Assembly: GCA_030272585.1 (NCBI GenBank)
Contig: BSYQ01000008.1
Coordinates: 496,001 to 560,000, forward strand
DNA: 64,000 nucleotides
DNA from: Bryopsis sp. KO-2023
Taxonomy: Eukaryota; Chlorophyta; Ulvophyceae; Bryopsidales; Bryopsidaceae
Reading direction: 5' to 3'
Below, piece by piece: positions 9,811-22,337 of this stretch. Both the position numbers and the translations under genes were made by a program. The notes under the pieces were generated by a model, which worked only from the letters and a program-made list of their open reading frames with translations, was not told the DNA's origin and did no database searches. Within the stretch, counting starts at the first letter, position 1. Every line of letters starts with the position of its first letter.

Positions 9811-12304
9811 CTCTTCCGAAGTCGATAGTTGGCACCATACAAATCAGCAAGTTGCACTTGGCCAAGACCAAGGTCCATGGACCACGTCTCTCCCCGTTCC
9901 TTAACAGTTTTCTGTTCTAGCGAAAGAACCCAACCAAAAGTTTCTCCTGGCTTATTATCGTTCTGATTCACATCGTGGGAAGGAATTGGTAGACTGTGTT
10001 TTTGTGGCCATGGGCTATTGAACGGCCGCCAGTCTTGAAGTTCCAGCCACGCCGAGAAGAAGGTGTGCAACGGATCTTTAATTTTGATTCAAATTCGCTT
10101 AGAAGCCACAACTTGGTTTTTTTTGTGGAAATCAGGCTGGTCATGAAACTGGACCAAAAAAGATACAATTGATTCCAGAATTTTCGTCTGACCATGGTCA
10201 GGAAGTCAAGTCAGTCAAAAGCAAGTCAAACAAAGGTCCCAACTTGGGAAAGGTAAACTCCTTTGGCGAAAGCAGTCGTTCTTTTCTTTTTTCTGTGGGA
10301 TCCCAGGGTGGACCATCCCTTTCAGTTTTATGATTGAAACAAGGGGATCCCATATTTCGATAGAAACTGATCCTTCCTTCTCAAAGTGGAGGCTGCAATA
10401 GATGACTTTTTCAACTCGGACGTTGACTCATTCGTATGTCAAAAGTCACAGATGGGAGGCCGATCGGCCTCAACAAAGGAACAGGATCCTGTAGAACACT
10501 TGACCATCTTTTGTTTGTTTGTTTTTTTAATTGATATTTTCTCTTGTTAAAAACAACTGCTAATGAGGTGTACTTTGTTGGCAACAATTGGCATTGACTT
10601 CTGATGAGAAACTAGAACGACTGTGGTTTGATCGATTGATTGGTCGGTTTAATAGCCTTTGGAAGTAGCAGCTTCTGAAAAAATCCTTAAAAAAAACAAC
10701 CCCAAAAAAACTGGCAGTTGGCTTGGCTGAGATGTAAGGGTTGTTGAAAAGGAACGATCATCCTTCAACATGATATGAAGCTGACCGGTCTAGACCGAAA
10801 TTAAATTAAATTCAGATCTGAATCACCCAGAATGGGTGTGCACGAATATCACAGGAACAGCACATTGAATTGAATTATATTGTAATCCTCCAGAAAAGAT
10901 GTTCTGGAGCAGTAGTTTTTGCGCCCATTCTGGCAGAAACAAAACAAACAGATTCCTAATATTCCTAAGAAACAAAAAAGATTGTCTGCCATTTTTTTTT
11001 GTGCCACAAAAAGGGCCAATACATTTTTTTAATAAGAAAGTTTTTGGGGTACATTCACCTGAAGTTTGGTAGCTTTTGTCACAACATAAAAGTTTCTAAG
11101 AAAGGGGAAGGGATGCAGATGTGAAAGGCACATCCAGCAGGCCGTGTGATTTCCATTCACGCAGCACTTGACCTGTGAACCCCCTCAAAATTTTGTTGAC
11201 GAGATGAAAGAAACAACTCTAGGCTTAGAAACCTTTTGTAAGTTTGCTGGGGAATAGCCTTGGAGAAGTTGGGGCCAGCGAAACTGAAAAAAGACGCTGT
11301 TCTGGAGTCATTGACCCTCTGCTCCACCCCCTTCAATGATTTTCCTTTTTTATATATATTTTTACGGTGGCATTTCTGACATCACCTAGCTGTGGACACG
11401 GTTTGATTTTTTTTTTTTTTTTTTATGAATGTACCTCAGATTTATTTTTAAAAACAGATATATATCTGTATATATACGCACACAGATTGGCATCCAGTCT
11501 TCTCTGACCCTCTATTCACTTCTGTTGAATTCACATTCTTACAGTAAAAAGTACGATCCCTGTTCCAGCCCCAGTCCCTTCAAATACCACAACCCAGAGT
11601 CCTAACTGTACAAATTGCACACCAACTACCCAACTGAATTAGCCCTTTCCACACTTCTAAAAATTGGTTTGAAAACTTTGCAAACAGCCAAATTCACTTT
11701 GTTTTCGCCAATGAACACAAAATAATGATGATTGAAACTGCACAAAGAAAAAACAGAAATCCATATTAAAAAAAAATCAGAAGGAAATAATTATATCATG
11801 GTGTGATTGTCATCTGGAACGATTCAGCTGGTACGAAAGGATTTGCAAGGAAACGGAACAGTGATGGGATGGTTTCTGTTCAAAGAAGTAACGGCAGAAA
11901 CATGCGTTCCGCGTTTTCTGTCGGGGGAGTGAACGAAGCGGCGTCCTGATTGCTTGTCGACAACTCGAAGGCATCGTCAGAGGAAGAACGTTTGAGAATG
12001 TGAGCGGCGTTTTTATTTGAGCGTCGGAGCGCGCATGGTGGTTGGAGGTGTCGTTTCTCTGGATGTGTGGTTACAGACCCACTCTCCACAAAACAGATCT
12101 TTTGCTCGCCTGGCGTTCTCGAACAAAACTGGTCGGAACTGAAAGCGACTGTTGTTCTGGCGGAGTTTCTGTCGTTTCCTGGAGGATGTTGCAATCTTTA
12201 CAGTTGGTGTTCACGAAGCTAGCTTTCGTGGCCCGTCGAACTTGCGCGCGTCAAAGCGTCTTGAGCGACTAAGACGTGGTTCTGCTCTGTCAAGATTGTT
12301 CGGG
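9811..12304. other. intergenic region between F-box/LRR and carbonyl reductase genes
   Basis: The two genes diverge, so both promoters should lie here. From 10200 to 11850 there are no long open frames and the composition is AT-rich, with short A/T runs and a 19-T tract near 11410. The last 400 bp before 12305 is richer in CpG and fits a promoter/5' UTR. A minus-strand open frame at 12194-11880 is Ser/Thr-rich and could be a stray exon, but no splice or family evidence supports it. Confidence 0.45.
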
Positions 12305-14864
12305 ATGGCACGCAACTTGGTTCTCGTCACTGGTGGGAATCGCGGTCTGGGCTTCGAGATATGCAAGAAGCTTGTGGCTTCGGGTAGCGACGTCTTGCTG
12401 GCGGCGCGGAATCCTCAAGCTGGTACGTCCCGACCGATACTAATACCTGGCAGCCGTTTCTGCAGGTCTGGGTTTTTTCGACGCCTTTGAATTTCGAGAC
12501 GTCGCTAAGAACAGTGAGACATTGGGAATCCATCCAAATATTTTGAAATTCATCCAAAATTTTTGGCAAAATCTGATCACCCCCCCCCCCCAATATATCA
12601 CCAATGTGAAAATTACACCACACAGCCAAAAAAGAAATCTAGCTGAACATAAGGGGGACTTGGTGAACCTCAGTCAGCTCCAATCTACCACCCAGATGAA
12701 TGTTCAACCTTTGCCAGTCATCCTTTGCCAGTGTCAAACTTTTTTGCTCTAAAAACAAATCAGGGAAAGATGCCAGTGCAAGGATCGAAGCTGACCTTGG
12801 CAAGAAGGGGGCCTGCATCCCAGTCATTCTCGATCAAAGCATTCCCTCCAGCATCGACAACCTGGTCGATGCCGTAAAGGCGAATCATGACCAGCAAATC
12901 ACTGCATTGGTGCGATCAAATCGTGCATCAGTGAAATAAGAATTCTGCGTTTTGTGCCTTCCCCTCCTCTTGATTAATTTTACCCCCCCAATGTGATTTC
13001 AAAACCGTCCAATCAAGATATCAGTCCAATACTCGACGAAAGTCCCGGGGCCAGCAAAAAAACACCAGAATAAGCCTGCTGTAGTGACAGATGTCCCCCT
13101 GGGCGATGAAATGCATGCCATTCATTAAGAAGAATCGAAAAAAGGGTGTCAAATCTCCAAGAATGATATCCCAATCGAATGTTGGTGATGTGTTAGTTTC
13201 CAAGGCCCAGTTGAAGCAGTTGAAAGCCTTCCCCCCCCCCCCCTTTTGTTACTCCAGATTTTAAGAAAACTTAATTCTGCATGGGAAAACCGGTGTTTTG
13301 CCAAATCCACCCAAACCCTTGACACAGAACCCCATTATTTCCCTGTGATTTCTCGGATCAATGAATTGTGTTGCACCTTGAATGTAAGGTAAGTACATAT
13401 ATATTGATGATAGGATGAGAAGCCCTGGAGATTGTTTTAATGAAGTCAAATTGATGCCTTGCAGCTTGACTTAGCTTCTTTTTTTTTTTCAAATCGTGCA
13501 TAGTTCAACAATGCTGGTATCATGGACCAAACGTGGGACAAAAACACATTCGATTTGGTGAAGATGACTAATTTCACTGGCCCCGTGACTCTGACACAAA
13601 AACTTGCACCACACCTATCCCAAGGTAAAGAATTTCCCCCCCCTGAAAACACATGTCTGATTTGCAGCTTTTTTTTCCACAGGCTTTTCATAAGCTGTTT
13701 GGTATCGTTGAAATCCCTTCCACTGCCCTTTTTTCCTTTTCCTTTTCCTATTTGTTTACTTTTCTGAATGCACTAAGCAAAAATCGATCGCCAAGAGGGG
13801 ATGCATGGATTATCTGCCAAGATCCATGTGATCCATATTTTCTTTTTTGTAACACTCAAATGATGCCTGACCATATTTTTCATTATTTTTTGCTTGAAAT
13901 GGTGAATTCCTTTGGCATTTTTGTTGTTTAGGCTGCCGTGTGGTGATGATGTCGTCTGGCCTGGGGGAATTGCGTGGATTTCCGAGCAGCAGCTCTTACC
14001 TCGAGGCAACTCGATCTGCCAAAACAATATCTGATTTGGAGGCATTCGAATTTTCACCAAGTGATGCGTTCAAATCTGGAACCTATGTGCCAACGTATAG
14101 GCTAACCAAGGCAAGTTTTCATGAAGCGGTTGATTTTTCCATCTCACTGATGGATCTGCTACCCTGGCAATATTGCTAGAGAAAAAAAATCATCCTCAAC
14201 ATTATCTTCACGTGCAAGAAAAACTTACTCTCTGTTATTGATTTCAGGAGCAAGCGGTGGCTGAGTTTTTCCTGCATGAATATGTTGCAATGGATTTCAG
14301 TGTTTCTTGGATGTGTTTCATGCTGAGTTGCTTTGGCTGCTTTTTGGATGAGTAGGGGATGCTGAATCGGGCGACCCAGTTGCTAGCCAAAGATCCCTAC
14401 TTTGTGTCGAAGGGAATCACAGTCAATGCATGCTGCCCAGGGTGGTGCAGGTAAACATTCCACATTTCTGGTGATTTTCATGTGTGCAAATCACTTTGGG
14501 TATTGCAAAATTATGGCTGCTGCTGTTTTGGTGGTGGGGGATGGGGCAATGTTGTGAAGCTCTTTCTGTCTATATGCTCGCCGGGGAATTATCCGCTCAG
14601 CATATTTTTATATCAACGAAATGTGCTGAGTTACCTTGCATTTTCTTGCCCCCCCCCGTTTTGTAAGGGGTATGAATCGAGTTTTGTGATTCCTTATTCT
14701 TTCTTCTTTTGTAACAAGTTTTTGCTGTTTTCAGGACTGACATGGGGGGCTCCAGAGCAACCAAATCTCCAGAGCAAGGCGCAGATTCAGCTCTGTGGTT
14801 TCTCAATCTAGAAACCCCAGTCAACGGCGAATTCCGAAGAAGTGGAGAACTCCTGGACTATTGA
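12305..14864 (+). CDS. carbonyl reductase-type short-chain dehydrogenase
   Basis: Model of 262 aa in six exons: 12305-12422, 12764-12909, 13504-13624, 13932-14110, 14356-14450 and 14735-14864. All phases agree. It is a classical SDR of the CBR1 family, NADPH-dependent reductases of aldehydes, quinones and other carbonyls, probably cytosolic. Visible features are the N-terminal Rossmann motif VTGGNRGLG (residues ~8-16), NNAGI at the start of exon 3, the serine strand RVVMMSSGLGELR, the catalytic YRLTK at the end of exon 4, and a family-typical C-terminus CCPGWCRTDMGG...ATKSPEQGA. Human CBR1 is 277 aa, so the length fits. The intron after the catalytic Lys codon begins with GC (AAG|GCAAGT), a GC-AG intron. 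The start is the first ATG directly before the Rossmann strand. It converges on the complex I subunit gene, with 726 bp between stops. Confidence 0.92.
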
Positions 14865-15590
14865 TTGGAAGAAAAAAAGTTTTTGCACACCCTGATCCTG
14901 GCAGGGTTTAAATTTGTTTGGTTTTTTTTCTGTGAACAAGCCTTTCTTTATTGGCTGTTCTGCATAATCGACATCAGTATTTGACAGGGATTAATTTTTG
15001 GCCAGACTGGGTGTAACAATGCGGTGCTTGCAAGCCTCGGGATTGCTGCTTCTTCGTTGCATTTGTTTTCTGGGAATAAAATGTGAGGTCGATAAAAATC
15101 CCTAATCAATCATGGCAAAAAGAAAGAAGGAAACGAGAACTGGCCCAGGAAATAGTTAGAGGCAACTCCACGGAGAGCAATACAACTTCTGATCGCTCCG
15201 AAAATAAATGCATTATTTCCAGAAGCTTTTGCCCTAGTTTGGCGTCGGTGATGAGCCACTTTGAAACACAGTTCAAAATGCAGACGGGTTGGTCACCAGG
15301 AAAACTAAAAATGCAACTCATGGTTTCGGGTGGGGCTGTTTCAATTCTTGCATACGTGGCCCTCCCTTTTCATCATTGTGTTGCTGTCTACTTGCATCTA
15401 TTGGGATTTCCAGAACAGAGCCATTATCGTCTTCCATTATAGAGTGCTCCCTCACCACACAGCCTTCTGAATGACACTTCAGACTTGTTGCTACAAGGCT
15501 TACAAAAGTACAAGTGCTGATTTTGATGCCAATCTTTTTTTTCCCCAACGTTCGTACCAACTCTCGCTCCCCACGAGAACTTGAATCATT

Positions 15591-16684
15591 TCATTTCTTT
15601 TCTTCCGCCCCTTGCACCTCCAGAGAATTTTCATTCAACCCCATCAGACGACCTGAACCCGGCAAAAAAAAATAAATAAATAAATAAAAAATAGATCACC
15701 CCTTTTCACGACAAAAATACATCTGGAATAAAAATTGCAAAGCTGGGGAGCTGTGGAAAACCCATCAGGGTCATCTACAACAGAAAAAGGGAGTGTGGGG
15801 TCTTTTTAAATACAAGGGTGTCGATGATTTTCAGCTACCTGATGCATTTTGATAGGCAAACAGAAACCCAGCGATGCCTCCAAGCAGACCAGCTGTGAAC
15901 ATTGATGGCCTTTGCAATCCAACAGGAGTGCCTGTACAGAGACGAAAACCATAGCATATATTTTCAGTTATATTCCACCTCCGCAACTGTCCAGAGGGTA
16001 ACTTTCAATTTCACAGACAATCCACAGATGTGTTTCTTGATGCTGAAATCCGTGCCCTTCAAAGCTGCAGATCGTTTTCCATTAACCCTCTGGGTGACAG
16101 ACGTAGAAGCATGTGGAAAGAATCCAGTGCCAAAAAGTATGGATGTGTTGAATCAACGCAATCCCTGCCTTTCTTGTTTTCACACAAGCTTTTGCTCCTG
16201 CTGTCGAATTTTCGAAACTATTGCCCAACTTTATTGCTGTTGGGATCGACCATGAGATGTCTAATGATTAAGGTGTGCTAAGAAAATCGGCAAGAAGCTG
16301 TGCATTACCTGAAATGAATCCAAAAGGAAGACTTGCAGCAGTGAGGCCTCCCCACCAACAGTAGTCGGTGCCCCGGAAATAGCTAACTGAAAGAAAAAAA
16401 GAAGAAAAAAAAGGTAAAAAAAATGGAGTCTTCAGCCCTTTTTTTCTTTTTTTTTGACAAGGTGTCAGTTGAAAAGAAACTTTACAAAGATTTTTACGAA
16501 GATGGAATTGAAACCAGGGCAAGAACAAGCTTTCATGGAGCGTTAAGGACTAAGCCTTAGCTTGCATTTTTTTCCAGAAAACCGAGATGGGCAACTCCCT
16601 CGACTTGTTTTTTTTTCACACACCTGTTTTCCACACGCCTGGCGCGGAATCCAGCACTGGGTACTTCGGCTGATCCAAAATCAT
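15591..16684 (-). CDS. mitochondrial complex I NUXM/20.9 kDa-type subunit
   Basis: Model of 97 aa in four exons: 16684-16624, 16386-16309, 15931-15839 and 15652-15591. All junctions are phase 1 and join cleanly. The protein reads PKYPVLDSAPGVWKT at the start, has two hydrophobic segments (a WWGGLTAASLPFGFISG-type stretch, then MFTAGLLGGIAGFLFAY) and then AYQNASGRLMG. The last motif and the N-terminal YPVLDxxP are the hallmarks of the accessory NADH:ubiquinone oxidoreductase subunit called NUXM in fungi and NDUX1/20.9 kDa in plants. It is a two-pass inner-membrane protein of the complex I membrane arm. After RLMG the usual FFPN segment is replaced by a short charged tail, NENSLEVQGAEEKK. The exons are too short to show up as ordinary long open frames. 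The gene diverges from the LOTUS gene across a 424-bp gap. Confidence 0.88.
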
Positions 16685-17108
16685 TTTTTTTTGCCAACTG
16701 TTGCGCACAGTCTCGCAACACAGAACGCAGGGAAACCCACAGGATGAAGATTTTTGCAATAATGCCTCCAAGTGTTTACTAATTCTCCTGTCCTCTCTAT
16801 TTTCGTCGTAATTGCCAGAATCTATGTGGAACATGTTGACTTTCTCCTCGACAAGCGCTGGCCCACGCTGCTGGGAGCGACTCTTCTTGCGCTATGTTTC
16901 CGGAAAGACACCGGGGCGATGGCGGAGGTGCAAATTGCAGGCGAGTGATCCCTAACCGTCTAACTGGATTTCGTTTTCTCCAGATCCGGTTGACGTTCTT
17001 CGACCCCAACTGGGTTTTCGGAGTGGTTTCGTGCGTGGCTGCAGAATCGAGCGCTCCGTTGTTTGGTTGAACGCTGGATAGACTTTATTTTTCCTGAGCA
17101 ACGAGCGC
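16685..17108. promoter_or_regulatory. probable bidirectional promoter
   Basis: The 424-bp gap separates the start codons of the divergent complex I subunit (-) and LOTUS protein (+) genes. Its middle (about 16850-17000) is GC- and CpG-rich compared with flanking introns. Short open frames cross it in both directions without family matches. No TATA box or defined factor site is evident. Confidence 0.5.
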
Positions 17109-20100
17109 ATGAGCCGGTTCTTTTCGTCGTACAGTTTTGGCGCTGGAAATGGGATGAACGCCGGCGGAAGGGGGCGACTGGTGGGTGGAAAGAAGAGGGA
17201 GAGTGTGGATTTCGCAGGAGGTGCCTATTTTACAGGCGGACAAGAGCCATTCGATTTGACAAGGGCACATGTTCAACACAATCCGGAATCGGTGGGTAAA
17301 GCGCTCACAGTGCGCTCGACAATGCGCTAACATTTTTTCCAGCGGATATGCCTCGATGGTTTGCCGTTTGCTGGTGGAAGTCCCAGACATGAGGAGGTTT
17401 ACAAGAAGAAAAAATACGCATCTCAGACAGGGACGTCGCTGATTCATTCGATTGCCTTTCGTGGCTGAACAGGGGCTCTTGACTGGGAGCTACGTGGTAG
17501 ACACGAATCGTCCTCCGCAAGAGAAACGTCGGAAGTTCGCGGCGAGTCCTTCGCATGTTCTGGCGCAAGGGAAGCCCCTGTTGGTCGTCCGCAGGGGCGA
17601 AATGCTTTCGAACTTGACGCACGTGATCGGAAAGTATGTGGGATGTTTGACGGGCACTGGGAAAGGGTTGTCGTTGGCCTCCTTGCGGGACGCCTTTCAG
17701 GCAACTTTCAGTTACCCACTCACCGTGGAAGGCATGGCTGGACACAACGACCTGCCCAAATTTCTCCGAGAGCAATTTTCAGCATCCCTCCAGGTGAGGT
17801 GCGACGACCGGGGAAACCATTGGGTTTATCCAATCGAGCCTCCCGCGCCGATTGGGCCCGTGGCAGCGGTGGTGTGCAAAGACGTCAAGAGCGCCGGTCG
17901 TGAAGCACTTGTGAGGATGGTGTCATCAAGAAAAGTCACTGAGGCGAAATTCAGAAGGTGGAAAGCTATGAGGGATATTATGGTTGCCAGTGGACAGCCT
18001 CTCCCGAGTCTGGAGAACTTATTGGGAATTCGACCTGAAAGGGCGACAGAGAAAGATTTTAGTCAATCCTTGGTGGAGGTGGGCGATGGTTCCATCCACA
18101 TATATATATACATATATATATATATATTTCTCATATGATGGAGAAATCAAAGAGGTCAAATTCAAATTCGATAGGGAGATGCAGTACATTGCACACTCAA
18201 CGATCAGTATTTTTTTAGAATAAAATAGAATTTATAACAGAATAGAAATTATTTTATTATTTGCTTTTTATCGATCAAAAGAAATATATATAATAGAAAA
18301 TACTGAACGACGCTTGTGCCAGAATTTTTGAAAAGGAAAAACAAAAAGGAAAAAAAGCACGCACATATTTTTTTCTAAACTTGCCACATCCAGGCCATCA
18401 CCCTGGTGGAAAAACTTTTATTGCATGAAACAAATAAAAAACCCGGTTTTCGCTTTATTTTTTTCGAAAAGAACAGTCAAGCAAACACTCATGGTTCTTT
18501 TATATTAAAGGAAACTGGATCAAGCCAGGGGAGGGTTGGACAGGCAGAAGAAAGAATTGGCTATCATTTGCCACATTTTGTTTCGGAGTTTGCAAAGATG
18601 TTCCCATCTTTTCAGATGGACACAGACTCTCACATGAGAATTCTCGAAAACCATCCGAAGCTGTGTGTCAAATCTGACAGTGCTGGAGAGAAGGTAACGA
18701 AAAAAATAAGTAATAAAATAAAAATAATAAAATAAAATAAATCAGAATGACTACACAAAGATGCCGATGATATCTTATTCTTTTATGTCTACTCTTCGTT
18801 TTTATTTTTCATAGTCTTTATTTTCTTTTTTTTGGTTTTTTTTTTCTGCATGTGTGTGACAGAAAAAAAAATCAAAAACTAAAAAGTTGTCGATGGGGTA
18901 AAATGGTGTATTTTTTGTGCAACAGTACATTGAGGAAAGGGAGCCTTCAGTGGATGACCTGAAGTTCTTGCTCGATTTGAGGTACTTGGACACTCTGTTG
19001 TTGTTTTTTTACGTTGCTCTTTTGGTTTACATCTTGTGTTGGAGATACAAGAAATCCCCACCCCCCCCCCCCCCCAAAAAAAAAAAAAGGAAAAAGAAAA
19101 AGTACATTAGCACTGGAACCGGGGCTGTGTAAAATTATTCTATTTTATTTTTTTGGTTTGAAATGCATAATATCGAGGCCCCCAGTCGTACTCAGTGCAA
19201 GCGAATTACTGTTTGAGGATGACTAAATGTTTTGAATTTCCATTTCTATGAGATGATGACACTGTATCATTGCTTCAGGAAGTCCATAGCTGAAATGTTA
19301 CTGGAGCCCTCCAACGGATTTTCCAAACGAGTTCATTCGAGCAGTATCGTTTCCAGGTGTGTGCATAGCCGCGAAAAAAAAATTAAAAATGTATCTAATA
19401 TATATTTTATTTTTTTTATCTACGACGAAAAATTTGCTTGGGGATGAAATTCTGAGTGAACTGATTAAAGGTTTTCGTGGCTTTTAATGTTTTATGGATC
19501 AAGAGTGAGGGAGAAAAAAAAACACTTTCGTTTTTTCTTTTTCTTTTGATGCCAATCTGTTCAGAATCTGATCAGGAGGAGCTCTTTTGCAACAACCTGC
19601 CCCATCTCCCAAAAAGAGTGTTTTTTTTTTCATTTTTTGACCATTTTCTTTCTCTCCAAACTCATTGGTTTTCTCCCTGTGTAGATTGGGGGACAAAGGT
19701 GAGGAGCATGCATTAAATCCCCTGGGGTTTACGGACCTTGGCCATTTGTTGCGGAACAATACAATGTTCGACATCCTTACTGGAAAACATGACAAGGCCA
19801 AGGGCAGGTACAGTATGATTCATCCAACAAACGTATAGCTCAAACGAACCTTTTTTTTCAACTATATAACTAGTAATAATTTTTGAACTGTATACAGTTG
19901 ATTAAGTGTCTGTTTTTATAGGCACATACATATGTGTCAATTTTGTTTTTTTCCATTTCATCCCATTTTCAACGCTTCGCCTTCCTTCTTTTCCAAAATT
20001 CGTATTGCCAATTAGACAGGCTTTTCCTTTTTTTTGGTGAAAAAATAAAATTGCCAGCATTTTTTTTTATGTTTTTTTCCACACCTTCAAGTCCTTATGC

Positions 20101-22337
20101 CAGACAAGGCCCCTACACAACAGAACAAAAAAAAAAGTATGAAAATTTTGTTTTCAAACACTAATGCTCTAGTTTGCTCATTTGTGCACACCCACCCCTC
20201 CCCCAAATTTTTGTTGGTACAGTTTTTTTTGGCGGGCATGAATGTCTACATCTTAAGGTGCATTATTCTCCGCTGAAAAACAATAAAATAAAAAAATTGC
20301 TCCAGGAAATTAAATTTTGTGTGTGGCATGTGCTGTGAACAGACAAGAACGAGTGTGGGATGTCGTTCTGGACCCTTTGCTGAACGTGAGGAATTTTTTG
20401 GAGGGCAGAATGAGTGCCCTTTTGAATCTCGATCCAATGGGCACCCTGCCCTTTTCGGTTCTGAGAAATGATTTCGAAAAGATGTTTCACAAATTGCATC
20501 CGGAAGCTTTGGGGCTGAAAAGCTTCGAAGCTGGAGAATGTCCCTACCTGAAGGTATGCGCCCTTTAAAAAAAAAAATCGACGAATTCAATTAAAAAATA
20601 ATATTTTTCTCGAACAATGGAGTTATCGGACCATGGTTTGATGCACGTCTTTATATTTTTTTGTGGATTTCCAGGATATTTGTAAGGTGGTGGCTGGCTG
20701 CTCGAACGAATTGTTTTTATGCCCAACGCTCCTTTGCAAGTTCAAGTGGATGATATGCAAGTTCGTATCGGGTGCACCCATCTTGACAGGTAAGATTTTC
20801 TTCCCCAAAATATTGCTCTTTTTCAAAATTTTGCTTTTCTTCCTGGGTTTTGCTTCTTGTTGAGATTTTGCACGCAGGGCAAAAGCAACCACACCCCTAC
20901 TCATAGAAACATGTAATATAGGCCTGACATGTAACTTTTGGATTTTTTTTTCTTTAAATTTGAGTTAAGTTTTCATTTCGAGGATGCAATTTCATTTGCT
21001 CCGTGACGATGTTTTGCCGTGAGCATATGTTTTTTTTTTTAATAAATAACTCTGAGGTGTTTATGTTTCTTTCTTGCTTTTTTTTATTTCGACTGGATCA
21101 CAAGGTTGTGCTAAACCTTTGTAGGAAATGAAGAACACATTCCTGGGGGTGGAGTTTCATTGCTTCAAATCACAGAAAGGTACAAAATTAAAAAATAAAA
21201 TAAAATAAATGCTCTGCAAAACAAGTTTGATGAACTCGGAAGATTGCTTTCTTGAAGGTTTTCGAAATTGTGGTTTGTTTTACGCTGAGGTCAATTTTTC
21301 CGTTCATTTTCTGTTCTTTTTGCCAGATTTTTGGAGATTTTCCGCACAGCTGCTACGTTGGGCGATCTAGGATACGACACTTGGGAGTCTTTGCTGAACG
21401 ATTTCCGAGATGTGTGCACCTATGTTAAGAGTGACGATGATTGTATCATCGTTTTGTTCCGACCCTCCCAGGAAATGAAGTCGCCCTTTTTGCAACAGGT
21501 GGGGTGCTTTGCCGACAGTTCAATGAATTGTACCTCACCGTACCATACCGTCCCATACCTTACCTCACCATACCGTACCGTACATCACTGTACCTCACCA
21601 TACCATACCATACCGTACCATACTATACTACAATTTGAGAGCGGTTTTAGAGTTTTTGCCTTGGAATGTCGCGAACATTGTTCATCTATTTATATTTGCA
21701 ATGATTCTTTTTGCCCTTAAGAATAATCAACACCTACCTGACTACCTTTTTTGCCCATGTGTTCGTTCCATGTCTCCAGTCCAGGAATTTGTTCACTGTT
21801 TCTCAGAACAACTGCGGACAGCAAGGCATGGCTCCTGCTAATCCCAATTCCCGGTCCAGCTCCAGCACCCCCGTCTCCCATTCGAACTTGGCCTCTGATG
21901 TGGCAGGGTCGGCTCAACAGCACACCCCAAACTTTACACGGCACAGCAACCCCCCAGCCCCCACACCCAACATCGGTAACCTCGCTAGCACCCCACCCAT
22001 CGAATCACGCCCCAGAAGCGACATGCGAAACAGTGCTCGTCCCCTCCAGATCGATTGGCTTGCAAGGACTTCCAAAAGGGAGAATGTGTTGCAGTGGGTT
22101 CACAATCTATCTCAGTTTCAAGCTGTCGCTGATCAGGGGCCCGACCTCTCCGGAAAAGTGGGGAAGATTTGGATGTCCTGTTGGGAAATGCTGGGTACGA
22201 TGCTTGAAACGCCTCAAGTGTCGAGCAGTGCAGATACGACTTGTCCGGTTTCCAGTCTGACCAATTCACAGGGGGAGGTGTGCGTACAAGCGCAGAGTGC
22301 GGGGGGGTTGTCTGGATCTGGGGTGGAAATGTTCTGA
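17109..22337 (+). CDS. multi-LOTUS (OST-HTH) domain protein
   Basis: Model of 836 aa in 12 exons: 17109-17291, 17343-17396, 17473-18078, 18394-18693, 18926-18981, 19279-19356, 19685-19807, 20343-20553, 20675-20789, 21125-21179, 21327-21498 and 21780-22337. Every junction keeps phase. About five LOTUS/OST-HTH-like segments are visible, for example LSLASLRDAFQATFSYPL (exon 3), HFVSEFAKMFPSF (exon 4), LGHLLRNNTMFDIL (exon 7), GTLPFSVLRNDFEKMF (exon 8) and TWESLLNDFRDVCTYV (exon 11). The N-terminus is rich in Gly, Arg and Ser. The last exon is a Ser/Pro/Asn-rich tail with a short ordered WMSCWEMLGTML stretch. LOTUS domains bind RNA (G-quadruplexes have been reported) or DEAD-box helicases in Oskar, TDRD5/7 and MARF1. 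No NYN nuclease domain or RRM is seen, so this resembles the LOTUS half of MARF1. The 76-bp intron 2 and the start are the least certain parts. Confidence 0.8.
21531..21630 (+). repeat. TACCATACCG-type minisatellite in an intron
   Basis: About 100 bp of imperfect 5-bp units (TACCA, TACCG, TACCT, CCTCA) in the last intron of the LOTUS gene, just after the exon ending at 21498. It is pyrimidine-biased on the coding strand, but the main acceptor lies 150 bp further on. Confidence 0.85.

Noticed and set aside
17305..17775. 156-codon minus-strand open frame
   Set aside because: Antisense to exons 2 and 3 of the LOTUS gene, whose + strand splice phases and domain motifs are consistent.
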